From contig NZ_JAGGNV010000074.1 in the NCBI RefSeq assembly GCF_018614955.1, positions 1 to 45,199 of the forward strand: a stretch of DNA of 45,199 bases. Reading direction: 5' to 3'. Origin of the DNA: Variovorax paradoxus. GTDB lineage: Bacteria; Pseudomonadota; Gammaproteobacteria; Burkholderiales; Burkholderiaceae_C. This document shows positions 34,311 through 42,923 of the stretch, one piece after another. A program made the translations under genes and the position numbers. A model generated the notes under the pieces. It saw only the letters and a program-made list of their open reading frames with translations. It searched no databases and was not told where the DNA came from. Positions within the stretch are counted from its first letter, which is position 1; every line of letters starts with the position of its first letter.

Positions 34311-34439
34311 CGGAGCCCGCTTCTACCGCGTGCAAAAAGCCACGCATTAAATACAAAGTTAACAAGCCTGGGCCAGATGCCCCCTGGCATCGAAGCGATC
34401 CGGACGTGACTTACTACCTTCGTATAAGGCATCGAAATT

Positions 34440-34464
34440 GCTACATTTTTATGATCGATGTAGC
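34440..34464 (+). promoter_or_regulatory. Inverted repeat upstream of the binding-protein gene
   Basis: GCTACAT (34440-34446) and ATGTAGC (34458-34464) form a 7-bp dyad with an 11-nt spacer, ending 12 nt before ATG 34477 and just before the SD AAAGG. It could be an operator or an mRNA hairpin. The surrounding stretch is AT-rich. Confidence 0.4.
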
Positions 34465-34476
34465 GAAAGGTTTCTC

Positions 34477-35652
34477 ATGAATTTGTCACGCAGGCTTTGG
34501 CTGGGCAAGGTGGGGGCCACGATGCTGCTGGGCGGTGGCCTCGGCGCGAGCCGGATCGGCCGGGCGCAGACCGCGCGCACTCCTGCGTCCGCCGCGGCGG
34601 CGCGCACCGTGATCCTCGGGCAATCGGTACCGCTGACGGGCGCCGCCAGCGAGATCGGCCTGGCCTTTGCAGCCGGCTGCCGGCTCTACGCGACCCATTT
34701 CAATGAGACGCAGGCCGCCAGCGGCATCCAGCTGAAGCTGCTGCAGCTCGACGACGGCTACGATGCCGCGCGTGCCGCCGCCAATGCGCGCACGCTGCTC
34801 ACCACCGACAAGGCCGACATGCTGTTCGGCTTCGTCGGCACCGCCAGCAGCGAGGCCGGTGCCGCCGCGGCCGCGCAGCAGGGCACGCTGCTCTTCGCGC
34901 CCTTCGCCGCTTCGGACAGCCTGCGCGCCGCCGCGCATCCGAACGTGTTCCACGTGCGTCCCAGCATGGCCGACGAGGCCTTCAAGATCGTGCGCCAGTG
35001 CGCCACCGTGGGGCAGACGCGCATCGCGCTGGTCGGCGACGACGACGCCATGGGCCGCGCCGGCCTCGCCGCCGTGCAGCAGGCCATGACCGATCAGAAG
35101 CTCGGGCCTCTGGCGGCGAGTGCGCTGGTGCCAGCCGCCGGCGACAAGCTCGATGCGGCGCTTGCCGCGGTGCAGAAGCAGAACCCACAGGCCATCGTGC
35201 TGGTGTCGCTTTCGAGCACCACGGCCAACGTGATCCGCAAGCTGCGCAAGAGCGGCTACGCCGGCGCCTTCATGGCCTTCTCGATCGTCGGCATCGATCC
35301 GCTCTACGCGGCACTGGGCAAGGACATCGGCGGCATCGTGATCTCGCAGGTCGTGCCCTCGCCGCGACCCTCGGCCATTCCGATCGTCAAGGAGTACCTC
35401 GCGGCCATCGACAACTCCGACCAGACGGCCTCCTACGAAGGCATGGAAGGCTTCATCGCCGCCAAGGCCGCGGGCGAAGCGGTTCGCCGCGGCGGCCGCG
35501 GCTTCACGCCGGCCAGCCTGCAGCGCGTGATGGCCGGCATGACGGACTACGACGTCGGCGGCTTCCGCATCAACCTGCGCCCCGGCCTGCGCGATCCGCA
35601 GCGCAGTATCGATCTGATCAGCATCACCGCGGACGGACGGGTACTCCGCTAG
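34477..35652 (+). CDS. Orphan ABC-transporter substrate-binding protein (Leu/Ile/Val-type), Tat-exported, 391 aa
   Basis: Periplasmic-binding protein of the branched-chain amino-acid type (type I fold). The signal has a twin-arginine pattern (LSRRLWLGK) and a hydrophobic core, ending GRAQ before TART. The mature domain starts VILGQSVPLTGAASEIG, and has TLLTTDKADMLFGFVGTASS and ALVGDDDAMGRAGLAAV. No permease or ATPase gene is nearby, so it either serves a transporter elsewhere or has a sensing role. SD AAAGG. It is convergent with the CRP/FNR-type gene; their ends overlap by 4 bp. Confidence 0.9.
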   Translation: MNLSRRLWLGKVGATMLLGGGLGASRIGRAQTARTPASAAAARTVILGQSVPLTGAASEIGLAFAAGCRLYATHFNETQAASGIQLKLLQLDDGYDAARAAANARTLLTTDKADMLFGFVGTASSEAGAAAAAQQGTLLFAPFAASDSLRAAAHPNVFHVRPSMADEAFKIVRQCATVGQTRIALVGDDDAMGRAGLAAVQQAMTDQKLGPLAASALVPAAGDKLDAALAAVQKQNPQAIVLVSLSSTTANVIRKLRKSGYAGAFMAFSIVGIDPLYAALGKDIGGIVISQVVPSPRPSAIPIVKEYLAAIDNSDQTASYEGMEGFIAAKAAGEAVRRGGRGFTPASLQRVMAGMTDYDVGGFRINLRPGLRDPQRSIDLISITADGRVLR

Positions 35653-36371
35653 GCCGTGCCGCTCAGGCGCTGCAGCGCATCGAGCGACAGCAGCTCGATG
35701 CGGCCGTAGCCCAGCGCGATCACGCGCTCCCCGGCCAGCGCGTTAAGTTCCTTCGAGAGCGTCTGCCGCGTCACGCCCAGCATCATCGCAAGCGCCTCCT
35801 GCGGCAGGCTCACGCGGCGGCGCAGCTGGGCCGACTGCGTCGCGTCGCCGCGCGCCAGCACCAGCAGCCGGCGCGCGACGCGGGCGCGCAGATCGCGCAA
35901 GGTGGCGTCTTCCATCAATCCATAGAGTCCCCGCACCCGCGCCGCGAGCAGCGCCGCGATCGCATGGGAGAAGACCCTGCCCTGCATCTGCTGCGCGAAG
36001 GCTTCGGGCGGCATCACCAGCACGTCGAGCGCGCACAGTGCGGTGGCATCGTGGGTGCGCGGCGAACCGTCGATCAGGCTGATTTCGCCGAACCAGTTGC
36101 CGGGTTCGAGCACGGCCAGGATGGCTTCGCGCCCGTCCTGCCGGAGGGTCGAGATCTTGATCGTTCCGGCTGCCAGCCCGTAGAAGCCGCTGCCCGCCGT
36201 CCCGACCGGATCGCCCTGGCGAAACAGCATTGCACCGCGCCGCAGGTGGACCAGGTCGGCCGCGCCCAGCAAGGCCTCGCGCTGCGCGCGCGGCATCGAG
36301 GCGAACCACGGATTGGCTTCCATGGCGCGGCGGTGCGCTGCCGAGAGGCGCGGTCGGGGCGTGGGGGGCAT
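35649..36371 (-). CDS. CRP/FNR-family transcriptional regulator, 240 aa
   Basis: The N-terminal cyclic-nucleotide-binding-like beta roll (about 20-140) has GAMLFRQGDPVGTAGSGFYG and GNWFGEISLIDG. The C-terminal HTH is LPQEALAMMLGVTRQTLSKELNAL. Only one Cys is present (ALCALDV), so it has no Fe-S cluster and is not a true FNR. Start ATG 36371 lacks a clear SD; ATG 36323 is possible. Divergent from the HD/aldolase/citrate cluster, with a matching palindrome between them. I infer it controls that cluster and perhaps itself. Confidence 0.9.
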   Translation of the reverse strand: MPPTPRPRLSAAHRRAMEANPWFASMPRAQREALLGAADLVHLRRGAMLFRQGDPVGTAGSGFYGLAAGTIKISTLRQDGREAILAVLEPGNWFGEISLIDGSPRTHDATALCALDVLVMPPEAFAQQMQGRVFSHAIAALLAARVRGLYGLMEDATLRDLRARVARRLLVLARGDATQSAQLRRRVSLPQEALAMMLGVTRQTLSKELNALAGERVIALGYGRIELLSLDALQRLSGTA

Positions 36372-36402
36372 GCGGGTGCGGGGGTTTACCAGGGCCCTCG
36401 AT

Positions 36403-36418
36403 TGTCAAATTCTTGACA
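36403..36418 (+). promoter_or_regulatory. CRP/FNR-type operator, TGTCA-N6-TGACA
   Basis: Perfect palindrome TGTCAAATTCTTGACA. A -10-like TACAGT lies at 36440-36445, predicting a start near 36452; the palindrome centre then falls at -41.5, the class II activator position. A second, overlapping half-dyad TTGATGGTCAA follows at 36420-36430. The divergent regulator gene starts 32 bp away on the other strand, so the site may also mediate autoregulation. Confidence 0.65.
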
Positions 36419-36473
36419 GTTGATGGTCAAGCGCAGGTCTACAGTGGGCCGCACCCCACCGGAGACAAGCACG

Positions 36474-37064
36474 ATGAACGCAAGAGCGACCTTCACCCGC
36501 ATGCAGGACAGCACGCGGGAAGACTGGCAACTGATTGGCGGCGAATTCATGCAGTTCGCAAGCGGCCTGCCCGAGCGCGTGATCAAGCACCTGCAGATCC
36601 TCGAAGGCGACTACGGCGGCTTCCCGGTCGACCGCTACACGCACTCGCTGCAGACCGCCACGCGCGCCTTGCGCGACGGCCGCGACGAGGAGTACGTGGT
36701 GTGCGCGCTCCTGCACGACATCGGCGACACGCTGGGCTCCTTCAACCATCCCGACATCGCGGCGGCGATCCTGAAGCCCTTCGTCGCCGAGGAGAACCAC
36801 TGGATGGTGCAGAACCACGGCATCTTCCAGGGCCACTACTTCTTCCACCACATCGGGCTCGACCGCAACCTGCGCGACAACTTCAGGAACCATCCGAACT
36901 ACGAGCGCACCGCGGAGTTCTGCGAGCTCTACGACAACCCGGCCTTCGACCCGAAGGCCGAGACGCTGCCGATCTCGGAGTTCGAGCCGATGCTGAAGCG
37001 CGTGATGGCGCAACCGCGGCAGAGCATCTACAAGGCCGCGCTGCAGCGCGAAGCTACCGCCTGA
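36474..37064 (+). CDS. HD-domain protein with MIOX/PhnZ-type diiron ligand pattern, 196 aa
   Basis: Small HD-fold protein. In order it has H57 (RYTHSLQTATRA), H81-D82 (ALLHDIGDTLG), H92 (FNHPDIAA), H115 (MVQNHGIFQGHY) and D154 (CELYDNPAFDP). This is the ligand set of HD-domain oxygenases such as myo-inositol oxygenase and PhnZ, rather than a plain HD phosphohydrolase. The H57 to H81 spacing equals that of PhnZ. The substrate is unknown; from the neighbours it may act on an organic acid or a precursor of one. SD GGAG before ATG 36474. First gene of the catabolic cluster. Confidence 0.75.
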   Translation: MNARATFTRMQDSTREDWQLIGGEFMQFASGLPERVIKHLQILEGDYGGFPVDRYTHSLQTATRALRDGRDEEYVVCALLHDIGDTLGSFNHPDIAAAILKPFVAEENHWMVQNHGIFQGHYFFHHIGLDRNLRDNFRNHPNYERTAEFCELYDNPAFDPKAETLPISEFEPMLKRVMAQPRQSIYKAALQREATA

Positions 37065-37084
37065 CCCACCTCGAAGGAAACCTC

Positions 37085-37852
37085 ATGAACGCCAACGCCC
37101 CATCCGAAATCCAGAAGCTCGTTTCAGCCGAAGAGTGGCAGCTGCGCGTCGACCTCGCGGCCTGCTACCGGCTGGTCGCGCTGTACGGCTGGAGCGACCT
37201 CGTCTTCACGCACATCAGTGCGCGCGTGCCCGGGCCCGAGCACCATTTCCTGATCAATCCCTACGGCCTGATGTTCGACGAGATCACCGCGTCGAGCCTG
37301 ATCAAGGTCGACCAGGACTGCAACAAGATCATCGACTCGCCCTACCCCGTCAACCCGGCCGGCTTCGTGATCCACAGCGCGGTGCACGCGGCGCGTGAAG
37401 ACATCCAGTGCGTGCTGCATACCCACACGCGCGCCGGCATCGCGGTGAGCGCGCAGAAGAACGGCGTGCTGCCCATCAGCCAGCAGTCGACCTTCGTGCT
37501 GGCCTCATTGGCCTATCACGACTACGAAGGCGTGGCCTTCCGCGACGACGAGAAGCCGCGCCTTCAGGCCGACATGGGCGACGCCAACTTCCTGATGCTG
37601 CGCAACCACGGCCTGCTCACCGTGGGCAAGACCATTGCCGACGCCTTCCTCTCGATGTACATCTTCGAAACCACCTGCCAGATCCAGATCGCCGCGCAGT
37701 CCGGCGCCAGCGAGCTCACGCAGGTGAACCCGAAAATCGTGGAGGGCGTGGGCCAGGCGATGAAGGTGCAGACCGGCGGCCTCGGCGGTGCCTTCGTCTG
37801 GCCCTCGCTGATCCGCAAGCTCGATCGCATCGACGCCGGCTACAGGCAGTAG
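37085..37852 (+). CDS. Class II aldolase/adducin-family protein, 255 aa
   Basis: Zinc-dependent aldolase/decarboxylase fold. Metal ligands are visible in VLHTHTRAGIA (two His) and LMLRNHGLLTVG (third His). The first phosphate or acid loop FTHISARVPG is also normal. Enzymes of this family cleave or decarboxylate 2-oxo or hydroxy acids; the specific substrate is not evident. SD AAGGAA, 21 nt after the HD gene, so the two are probably co-transcribed and act in one pathway. Confidence 0.88.
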   Translation: MNANAPSEIQKLVSAEEWQLRVDLAACYRLVALYGWSDLVFTHISARVPGPEHHFLINPYGLMFDEITASSLIKVDQDCNKIIDSPYPVNPAGFVIHSAVHAAREDIQCVLHTHTRAGIAVSAQKNGVLPISQQSTFVLASLAYHDYEGVAFRDDEKPRLQADMGDANFLMLRNHGLLTVGKTIADAFLSMYIFETTCQIQIAAQSGASELTQVNPKIVEGVGQAMKVQTGGLGGAFVWPSLIRKLDRIDAGYRQ

Positions 37853-37859
37853 GACCGCG

Positions 37860-38756
37860 ATGGACGGCACCCTGATCGTCACGCGCTTCCTGTTCGGCGC
37901 GCTCGCGCTGGTGATGTTCGGCCTCGGGCTTTCGCTCACCGTGGCCGACTTCCAGCGTTTGCTGCGCCATCCGAAAGCGGTGAGCGTCGCGCTCGGCCTG
38001 CAGGTGGTCGGGCTGCCGCTCGCCTGCTATGCGATCGTGGTCGGCTTCGGCCTGCCGCCCGTGTTCGCCATCGGGCTGATGCTGCTGGCGGCCTCGCCGG
38101 GCGGCATCTCGGCCAACCTGTTCTCGCACCTGTTCGGCGGCAACGTGGCGATGAACATCTCGCTCACGGCCGTCAACACCGCGCTCTCCATCGTCACGCT
38201 GCCGCTGATCGCGAACTGGTCCATCGACCATTTCGCCAGCAGCGGACAGGTGGTGCCGCTGCAGACCGGCAAGCTGGTCGAGGTGATCGCCATCGTGCTG
38301 CTGCCGGTGCTGCTGGGCATGTTCGTCGCGGCGCGGCGGCCGGGCTTCTCGGCGCGCATGGAGAAGCCGGTCAAGATCTTCAGCGCGCTGGTGCTCGCCA
38401 TCGTCACCGTGCTGGCCATCGCGAAGGAGTGGAGCTCGCTCAGCACCGCCTTCGCGCAGATCGGCCCGGCGGTGGTGCTGTTCAATCTGCTGAGCCTGCT
38501 GGCCGGCTATTACCTGAGCCGTGCGGCCGGGCTCGACAAGGCGCTCGCCACGGCGATCAGCTACGAGATCGGCATCCACAACTCGACACTGGCGATCTTC
38601 GTCGCCCTCAGCGTGCTCGGCAGCTATCAGCTCGCGCTGCCGGCCGCCATCTACTCGGTGGTGATGTACATCACGGCACCCCTCTTCGGCTGGGCAGTGC
38701 TCCGGCGCAGCAGTGCGCCTGCGCTCGCGCCCGCTGCCGCCCCGTACAAACCCTGA
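37860..38756 (+). CDS. Bile acid:sodium symporter (BASS) family transporter, 298 aa
   Basis: Polytopic inner-membrane protein with eight to ten helices, e.g. FLFGALALVMFGLGLSLTVA and ISLTAVNTALSIVTLPLI. The BASS motifs LLAASPGGISANLFSHLFGG and ISYEIGIHNSTLAI (crossover helices) are intact. BASS proteins import organic anions with sodium; in this context an organic acid is likely. Starts 8 nt after the aldolase stop. Confidence 0.9.
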   Translation: MDGTLIVTRFLFGALALVMFGLGLSLTVADFQRLLRHPKAVSVALGLQVVGLPLACYAIVVGFGLPPVFAIGLMLLAASPGGISANLFSHLFGGNVAMNISLTAVNTALSIVTLPLIANWSIDHFASSGQVVPLQTGKLVEVIAIVLLPVLLGMFVAARRPGFSARMEKPVKIFSALVLAIVTVLAIAKEWSSLSTAFAQIGPAVVLFNLLSLLAGYYLSRAAGLDKALATAISYEIGIHNSTLAIFVALSVLGSYQLALPAAIYSVVMYITAPLFGWAVLRRSSAPALAPAAAPYKP

Positions 38757-38802
38757 TCGCCGTGACGGCGGATCGACAGCTTCGCTTTCTACGATTTCTC
38801 CA

Positions 38803-38825
38803 GGGCATCCCGACGCTGGATGCCC
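38803..38825 (+). other. Hairpin in the leader of the ATP-citrate-lyase-like genes
   Basis: GGGCATCC-CGACGCT-GGATGCCC, a perfect 8-bp stem with a 7-nt loop, 35 nt before ATG 38860. No T-run follows. It separates the transporter from the lyase genes and could be an attenuator, an operator or an mRNA stability element. The rest of the 103-bp gap shows no clear promoter. Confidence 0.4.
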
Positions 38826-38859
38826 ACGGCGCAGTTCGCGCACACCAGGAGACATCGAC

Positions 38860-40155
38860 ATGCAGATCACGGGTATGTTGCACGGCGCGCGGCTGCTGCA
38901 GTTCGCGGGCTTCCCCGCCACCGAGGTGCTGGGCCCCGCGGCCAGCGAAGAAGAGATCAAGGCGCTGATCGACAAGCATGGCCTCATCTTCGTCAAGCCC
39001 GTCTTCAAGGGCGGCATCGGCAAGAAGGGCAAGGCCGGCCTGCTGGGCCGTGCCACCGACCTCAAGACCGCGCTGGCCGAGAAGGAGCGTCTCTACTTCG
39101 CGGAGCACACGGTCGGCCATGTGAAGGCCAAGGCCAACGGCGTGACCTTCGAGGCCGGCGTGCCGGCCAAGCATGAGGTCTACTTCTCGATCAGCGACTC
39201 CACGCGCTTCCGCGCCCCGACCATGACGCTCACGCACATGGGCGGCATGGACATCGAGGAGCTCGACAAGACTCAGGTCGCGATGGTGCCCTTCGATCCG
39301 CTCACGGGCCTCAAGGCCTTCGTGGTGGCCAATGCGCTGACCGAGATCGGGGCGCCCAAGGAGATCATCTCGCCGCTGGTGCAGCAGCTGCCCAAGCTGT
39401 GGGAGCTGTTCCACGACTTCGGCATGACCACGCTGGAGCTCAACCCGATCCGCATGCGCGAGGACAAGAAGGGCCGGCTCACGCCGGTGGCCTGCGACTT
39501 CAAGTGCGGCTTCGATCGCGACGATCCGCGCTGGCTGCGCCTGGGCCTGCCGCCTCACCTGTTCGCAGCCGACTACTCCGACTTCGAACAGGAGATCAAT
39601 ACGCTACGCACGCACCAGGGCCAGAGCGATGTCTACGTGATCAACGAGCGCGGCACGGTGCTGGCCCCGACCTTCGGCGGCGGCGCCAATTCGCTGGTGA
39701 CCGAGATGCTGGGCGACGACGCGATCATCAGCTCCGACTTCGGCGGCAACCCGCCCTACGAGAAGATGAAGGAGGTGGCGCGCATCTGCTTCAAGCACTG
39801 GCTCAGGCAGGCCAACGTGCTCTTCGTCATCGGCGGCAAGAGCAACAACACCGACATCTTCGAGACACTGCGCGCCATGGCCGACGCGCTGCGCGAGCAC
39901 TTCAGCCAGCACGGGCCGACGCCGCTCTACGTGGTGCTGGGCCGTGGTGGGCCAAACCTGGTGCGCGGCATGGGCGCCTTGCGCGACACCTGCGACGCGC
40001 TGGGCCTGCCCTATCGCCTCTTCGGCTTCGACTCCGACATGAGCGAGGTGATCCAGTTCGCGAAGAAGGTCAACGGCTGGATGAAGGACGGCGGGCGCGA
40101 ACAGATCGCGGGCCGGCTCGGCATCCAGGCCCCCGCAACCGCCAACGCCGACTGA
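38860..40155 (+). CDS. ATP-citrate-lyase-like small subunit (ATP-grasp + citrate-binding), 431 aa
   Basis: Homologue of the ATP-grasp/citrate-binding half of ATP citrate lyase and succinyl-CoA synthetase beta. The ATP-grasp part (about 1-240) has LIFVKPVFKGGIGKKGKAGL, TTLELNPIRM and ACDFKCGFD. The citrate-binding part (about 255-420) has PTFGGGANSLVTEMLGDD, VLFVIGGKSNNTDIF, VVLGRGGPNLVRGMGALRD and FGFDSDMSEVIQ, matching the GGGGAS, IGGSIANFT and RRGGPN motifs of ACL. With the next gene it should form ATP + citrate + CoA -> acetyl-CoA + oxaloacetate, or the same on a related acid. SD CAGGAGA before ATG 38860. Confidence 0.85.
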   Translation: MQITGMLHGARLLQFAGFPATEVLGPAASEEEIKALIDKHGLIFVKPVFKGGIGKKGKAGLLGRATDLKTALAEKERLYFAEHTVGHVKAKANGVTFEAGVPAKHEVYFSISDSTRFRAPTMTLTHMGGMDIEELDKTQVAMVPFDPLTGLKAFVVANALTEIGAPKEIISPLVQQLPKLWELFHDFGMTTLELNPIRMREDKKGRLTPVACDFKCGFDRDDPRWLRLGLPPHLFAADYSDFEQEINTLRTHQGQSDVYVINERGTVLAPTFGGGANSLVTEMLGDDAIISSDFGGNPPYEKMKEVARICFKHWLRQANVLFVIGGKSNNTDIFETLRAMADALREHFSQHGPTPLYVVLGRGGPNLVRGMGALRDTCDALGLPYRLFGFDSDMSEVIQFAKKVNGWMKDGGREQIAGRLGIQAPATANAD

Positions 40156-40172
40156 CGAGAGGAGTCATCACC

Positions 40173-42896
40173 ATGCAAGCCAACTGGCAGAAAAAAGGCG
40201 TCGGCGACTTCAAGTACCACGTCGGCATCAGCTCGCTCACGCAGGTGGCGTCGCGCGACGACCGCGTCTGCGTGCTCAACATCCTGGGCGGCGAGTCGAG
40301 CGAGGTGACGCCGGTGAGCCATGCGTACTCGGGCGGCAACGTGGTGTGCGGCACGGCGCCCGGCAAGGGCGGGGCCATGCTCGAGACGAGCATCGGCGAC
40401 ATCCCGGTCTACAACAACGTGCGCGACGCGCTGGCCGCGGGCCATCGCTTCAACTGCGGCGTGGTCTACCTGCCGCCCTCGGCCGCGCGCGACGGCGTGG
40501 CCGAGCTGATCCGCGTCAATCCCGACCTGCGCAAGATCTTCATCATCACCGAAAAGATTTCTGTGCACGATGCGCGCGAGATCCGCGCCATGGGCCAGCA
40601 GAACGGCATCGACATCTTCGGCGCCAACGGGCTCGGCGTGGCCGACTCGTGGAACCAGGTGCGCATCGGCGGCGCCCTGGGCGGCGACAAGCCCGGCGAT
40701 TCGCTTCGGCCCGGCTCGATCGCGATCCTCTCCAACTCGGGCGGCTTCTCGACCACCATCGCGCAGTACCTGCGCATGGCGGGCTGGGGCACCACCACCG
40801 TCATCTCCTCGGGCAAGGACGTGTACATCCACTACGCGGCGCCCGAGTTCGCCTTCGCGCTGGCCAACGATGCGCGCAGCAAGGCGGCGGTGCTGTACTG
40901 CGAGCCTGGCGGCTACTACGAGTTCGACGCCCAGTTCACCAAGCCGGTGGTGGCCTGCGTGGTGGGCCGCTGGAAGAGCAAGCTCACGCGCGCGGTCGGC
41001 CATGCCGGCGCGATGGCCGGCGGCTCGGACGACGCGCTGGCCAAGGAACGCTGGTTCATGGACAAGTTCGGCGTCGACGCGATCTACACGCCCGACAACC
41101 CGGTGTTCTCGGCCAAGGGCGCGCTGGTGACCAACATCGCGCACATCCCGGCCGCGCTGACGGCCGTGATGCGCGCCAACGCCACCATGCCCGACTTCGC
41201 GGCTGAAGGGAACCTCGCGCTCAAGCCTTGGTTCGGTTCCGACGAAGGGCTGGATCTGCCCGACGAGCTGCGCCTGCCCGTGGTGGAGGCGCTCGCGCCC
41301 TACAACGAACAGGTAGCGCTGCTCAACACGCAGATCGGCGGCGTGGTGCCGCGCCAGCCCATGAAGGATGCCTCCGGCGCCTCGCAAATGGACGCGAAGA
41401 CGCAGGTCAGCAGCCTGCACGGCACCAGCATGCTCGACGCCGCCACGCTGCCGCTGGAATCGAACGTCGCGCTGGCGCTGGTGCACGACGCCGGCGGCGA
41501 GAACGACCGCAAGCTGATCGCGCCCGCGGTCGCGGCTTACGTCAACCTGCACGGCCGGCCGGAACTGGCGGCGGCCGAAGCCAGCCGCGAGGCCGGCAAT
41601 GCACCGAATGCCGTGCTGGCGGCAGCGGCCGCCATCGTCGGGCCGAAGCGGCAGCAGGCGGCGCGCGCCGCGCTCAAGTTCATGCTCGAGCGCTTCCATG
41701 CTGCCGGGTTGGGCACGGAGTTCGGCGCCTCGCTGGGCGAAGACTTCGACATCGCCAAGGTCGACGCCTCGGACCCGCCCGAGCTCACGACCGATACACC
41801 CGATGCCCGCGCGCAAGCGCTGATCGCCGGCGTCCAGGCGCGCGGCGCGCGCTCGGTGTTCCTGCGCTGGCTGCAGAGCCGGCCTGGCCATCCGACCGAA
41901 GCCGCGGTACTGGCCGCGATCTCGGCCACGCTGGCCTGGGGCCCGCTCTCGCGCAAGCGCATCTCGCTCATCACGGCCCAGAATTTCCCGTGGTGGCTGC
42001 AACTTTTCGGCACGTTGATCGGCGCTTCGGCCGAGGCCTCGCGGCACGAGGCCGGGCGCTTCTGCGGCATCGCGCAGGAGCAGATGCTGGGAAGCCTCAG
42101 CCTGGGCGAGATCGCCTTCGCGGCGCTGCTGGGCCACACGCCGGGCGAGAAGGACCTGTTCGCTTTCCAAACGCTGGTCGGCCTGCTCTTGACCAACGGC
42201 CCCGGCGCCATCTCGGCGCAGGGCGCCAAGGGGGCGGTGTCGGCCGACGGACCCGAGCAGCCCGAGCGCGTGCAGCTCAACAAGGCGCTGGTCGGCTTTC
42301 TCACGCACACCGGCTATGCGCACGGCGGCAACGGCTACGAGGGCATCGCCTACCTCAACGAGCAGTTCAAGGCGAGCGGCTTGAAGGACCCGAGCGCCAA
42401 GGACCATGGCATCGACCTGAAGGCGCTGGCCGCGCGCGCGGTAGAGCAATACGCGCAATACAAGAGCCAGAAGAAAACCGTAGGCAGCCTCGACATCGCC
42501 AAGCTGCCCGGCGTGAACCACCCGGTGTTCAAGGACAAGCCGGTCAACTTCGATCCGCGCGAAGTGTTCATTGCGAAGCTGCAGGAGCAGCGCGGCGACT
42601 GCAACGTGTTCCACGACTTCTACCGCGCGCTGGTGCAGCAGCTGTTCGACGCCGGCGTCTCGCGCAACGTCTATTGCGTGAACGTCGACGCGGTGATCGC
42701 GGCCCTGCTGCTCAAGATGCTGTGGAAGCCGCTGCAATCCGGCGAGATCGGCGAACGCGAGCTCGAGACCGCGGCCTTCACGATCTTTCTCTACCCGCGC
42801 ATGCTGGGCTGCGCCGCCGAGATCGACGACCACCTGAACCGCGGACGCAACATGGACACGCGCACGGCGGCGACGCTGTGCAAGTTCGTCGCCTGA
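40173..42896 (+). CDS. ATP-citrate-lyase-like large subunit (CoA ligase + citrate-synthase-like), 907 aa
   Basis: The N-terminal part (1-about 340) resembles succinyl-CoA synthetase alpha and the matching ACL region: ILSNSGGFSTTIAQYL and the phospho-His H277 in AVGHAGAMAGG. The C-terminal part (about 600-907) is a citrate-synthase-like domain with H717 (YAHGGNGYEG), H783 (GVNHPVFKDK) and D839 (NVDA), echoing the citrate synthase triad. Where ACL has HGPAVSG this reads NGPGAIS (N675). The region 360-590 is an Ala-rich helical insertion I cannot assign; the protein is about 300 residues longer than Chlorobium AclA. Substrate by context is citrate. SD AGGAG; 17 nt after the small subunit. Confidence 0.82.
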   Translation: MQANWQKKGVGDFKYHVGISSLTQVASRDDRVCVLNILGGESSEVTPVSHAYSGGNVVCGTAPGKGGAMLETSIGDIPVYNNVRDALAAGHRFNCGVVYLPPSAARDGVAELIRVNPDLRKIFIITEKISVHDAREIRAMGQQNGIDIFGANGLGVADSWNQVRIGGALGGDKPGDSLRPGSIAILSNSGGFSTTIAQYLRMAGWGTTTVISSGKDVYIHYAAPEFAFALANDARSKAAVLYCEPGGYYEFDAQFTKPVVACVVGRWKSKLTRAVGHAGAMAGGSDDALAKERWFMDKFGVDAIYTPDNPVFSAKGALVTNIAHIPAALTAVMRANATMPDFAAEGNLALKPWFGSDEGLDLPDELRLPVVEALAPYNEQVALLNTQIGGVVPRQPMKDASGASQMDAKTQVSSLHGTSMLDAATLPLESNVALALVHDAGGENDRKLIAPAVAAYVNLHGRPELAAAEASREAGNAPNAVLAAAAAIVGPKRQQAARAALKFMLERFHAAGLGTEFGASLGEDFDIAKVDASDPPELTTDTPDARAQALIAGVQARGARSVFLRWLQSRPGHPTEAAVLAAISATLAWGPLSRKRISLITAQNFPWWLQLFGTLIGASAEASRHEAGRFCGIAQEQMLGSLSLGEIAFAALLGHTPGEKDLFAFQTLVGLLLTNGPGAISAQGAKGAVSADGPEQPERVQLNKALVGFLTHTGYAHGGNGYEGIAYLNEQFKASGLKDPSAKDHGIDLKALAARAVEQYAQYKSQKKTVGSLDIAKLPGVNHPVFKDKPVNFDPREVFIAKLQEQRGDCNVFHDFYRALVQQLFDAGVSRNVYCVNVDAVIAALLLKMLWKPLQSGEIGERELETAAFTIFLYPRMLGCAAEIDDHLNRGRNMDTRTAATLCKFVA

Positions 42897-42923
42897 GCCG
42901 GGGCCTGTTCAGGCTCTGGTCAG

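Noticed and set aside
36413..36445. Reading TTGACA (36413-36418) as the -35 of a constitutive promoter with TACAGT as -10
   Set aside because: The spacer would be 21 bp, too long for sigma-70; the TTGACA is better explained as half of the CRP/FNR-type dyad.
40011..42833. A 940-codon minus-strand open frame opposite the large lyase subunit
   Set aside because: Antisense shadow; the plus strand carries clear CoA-ligase and citrate-synthase-like motifs and a good SD.
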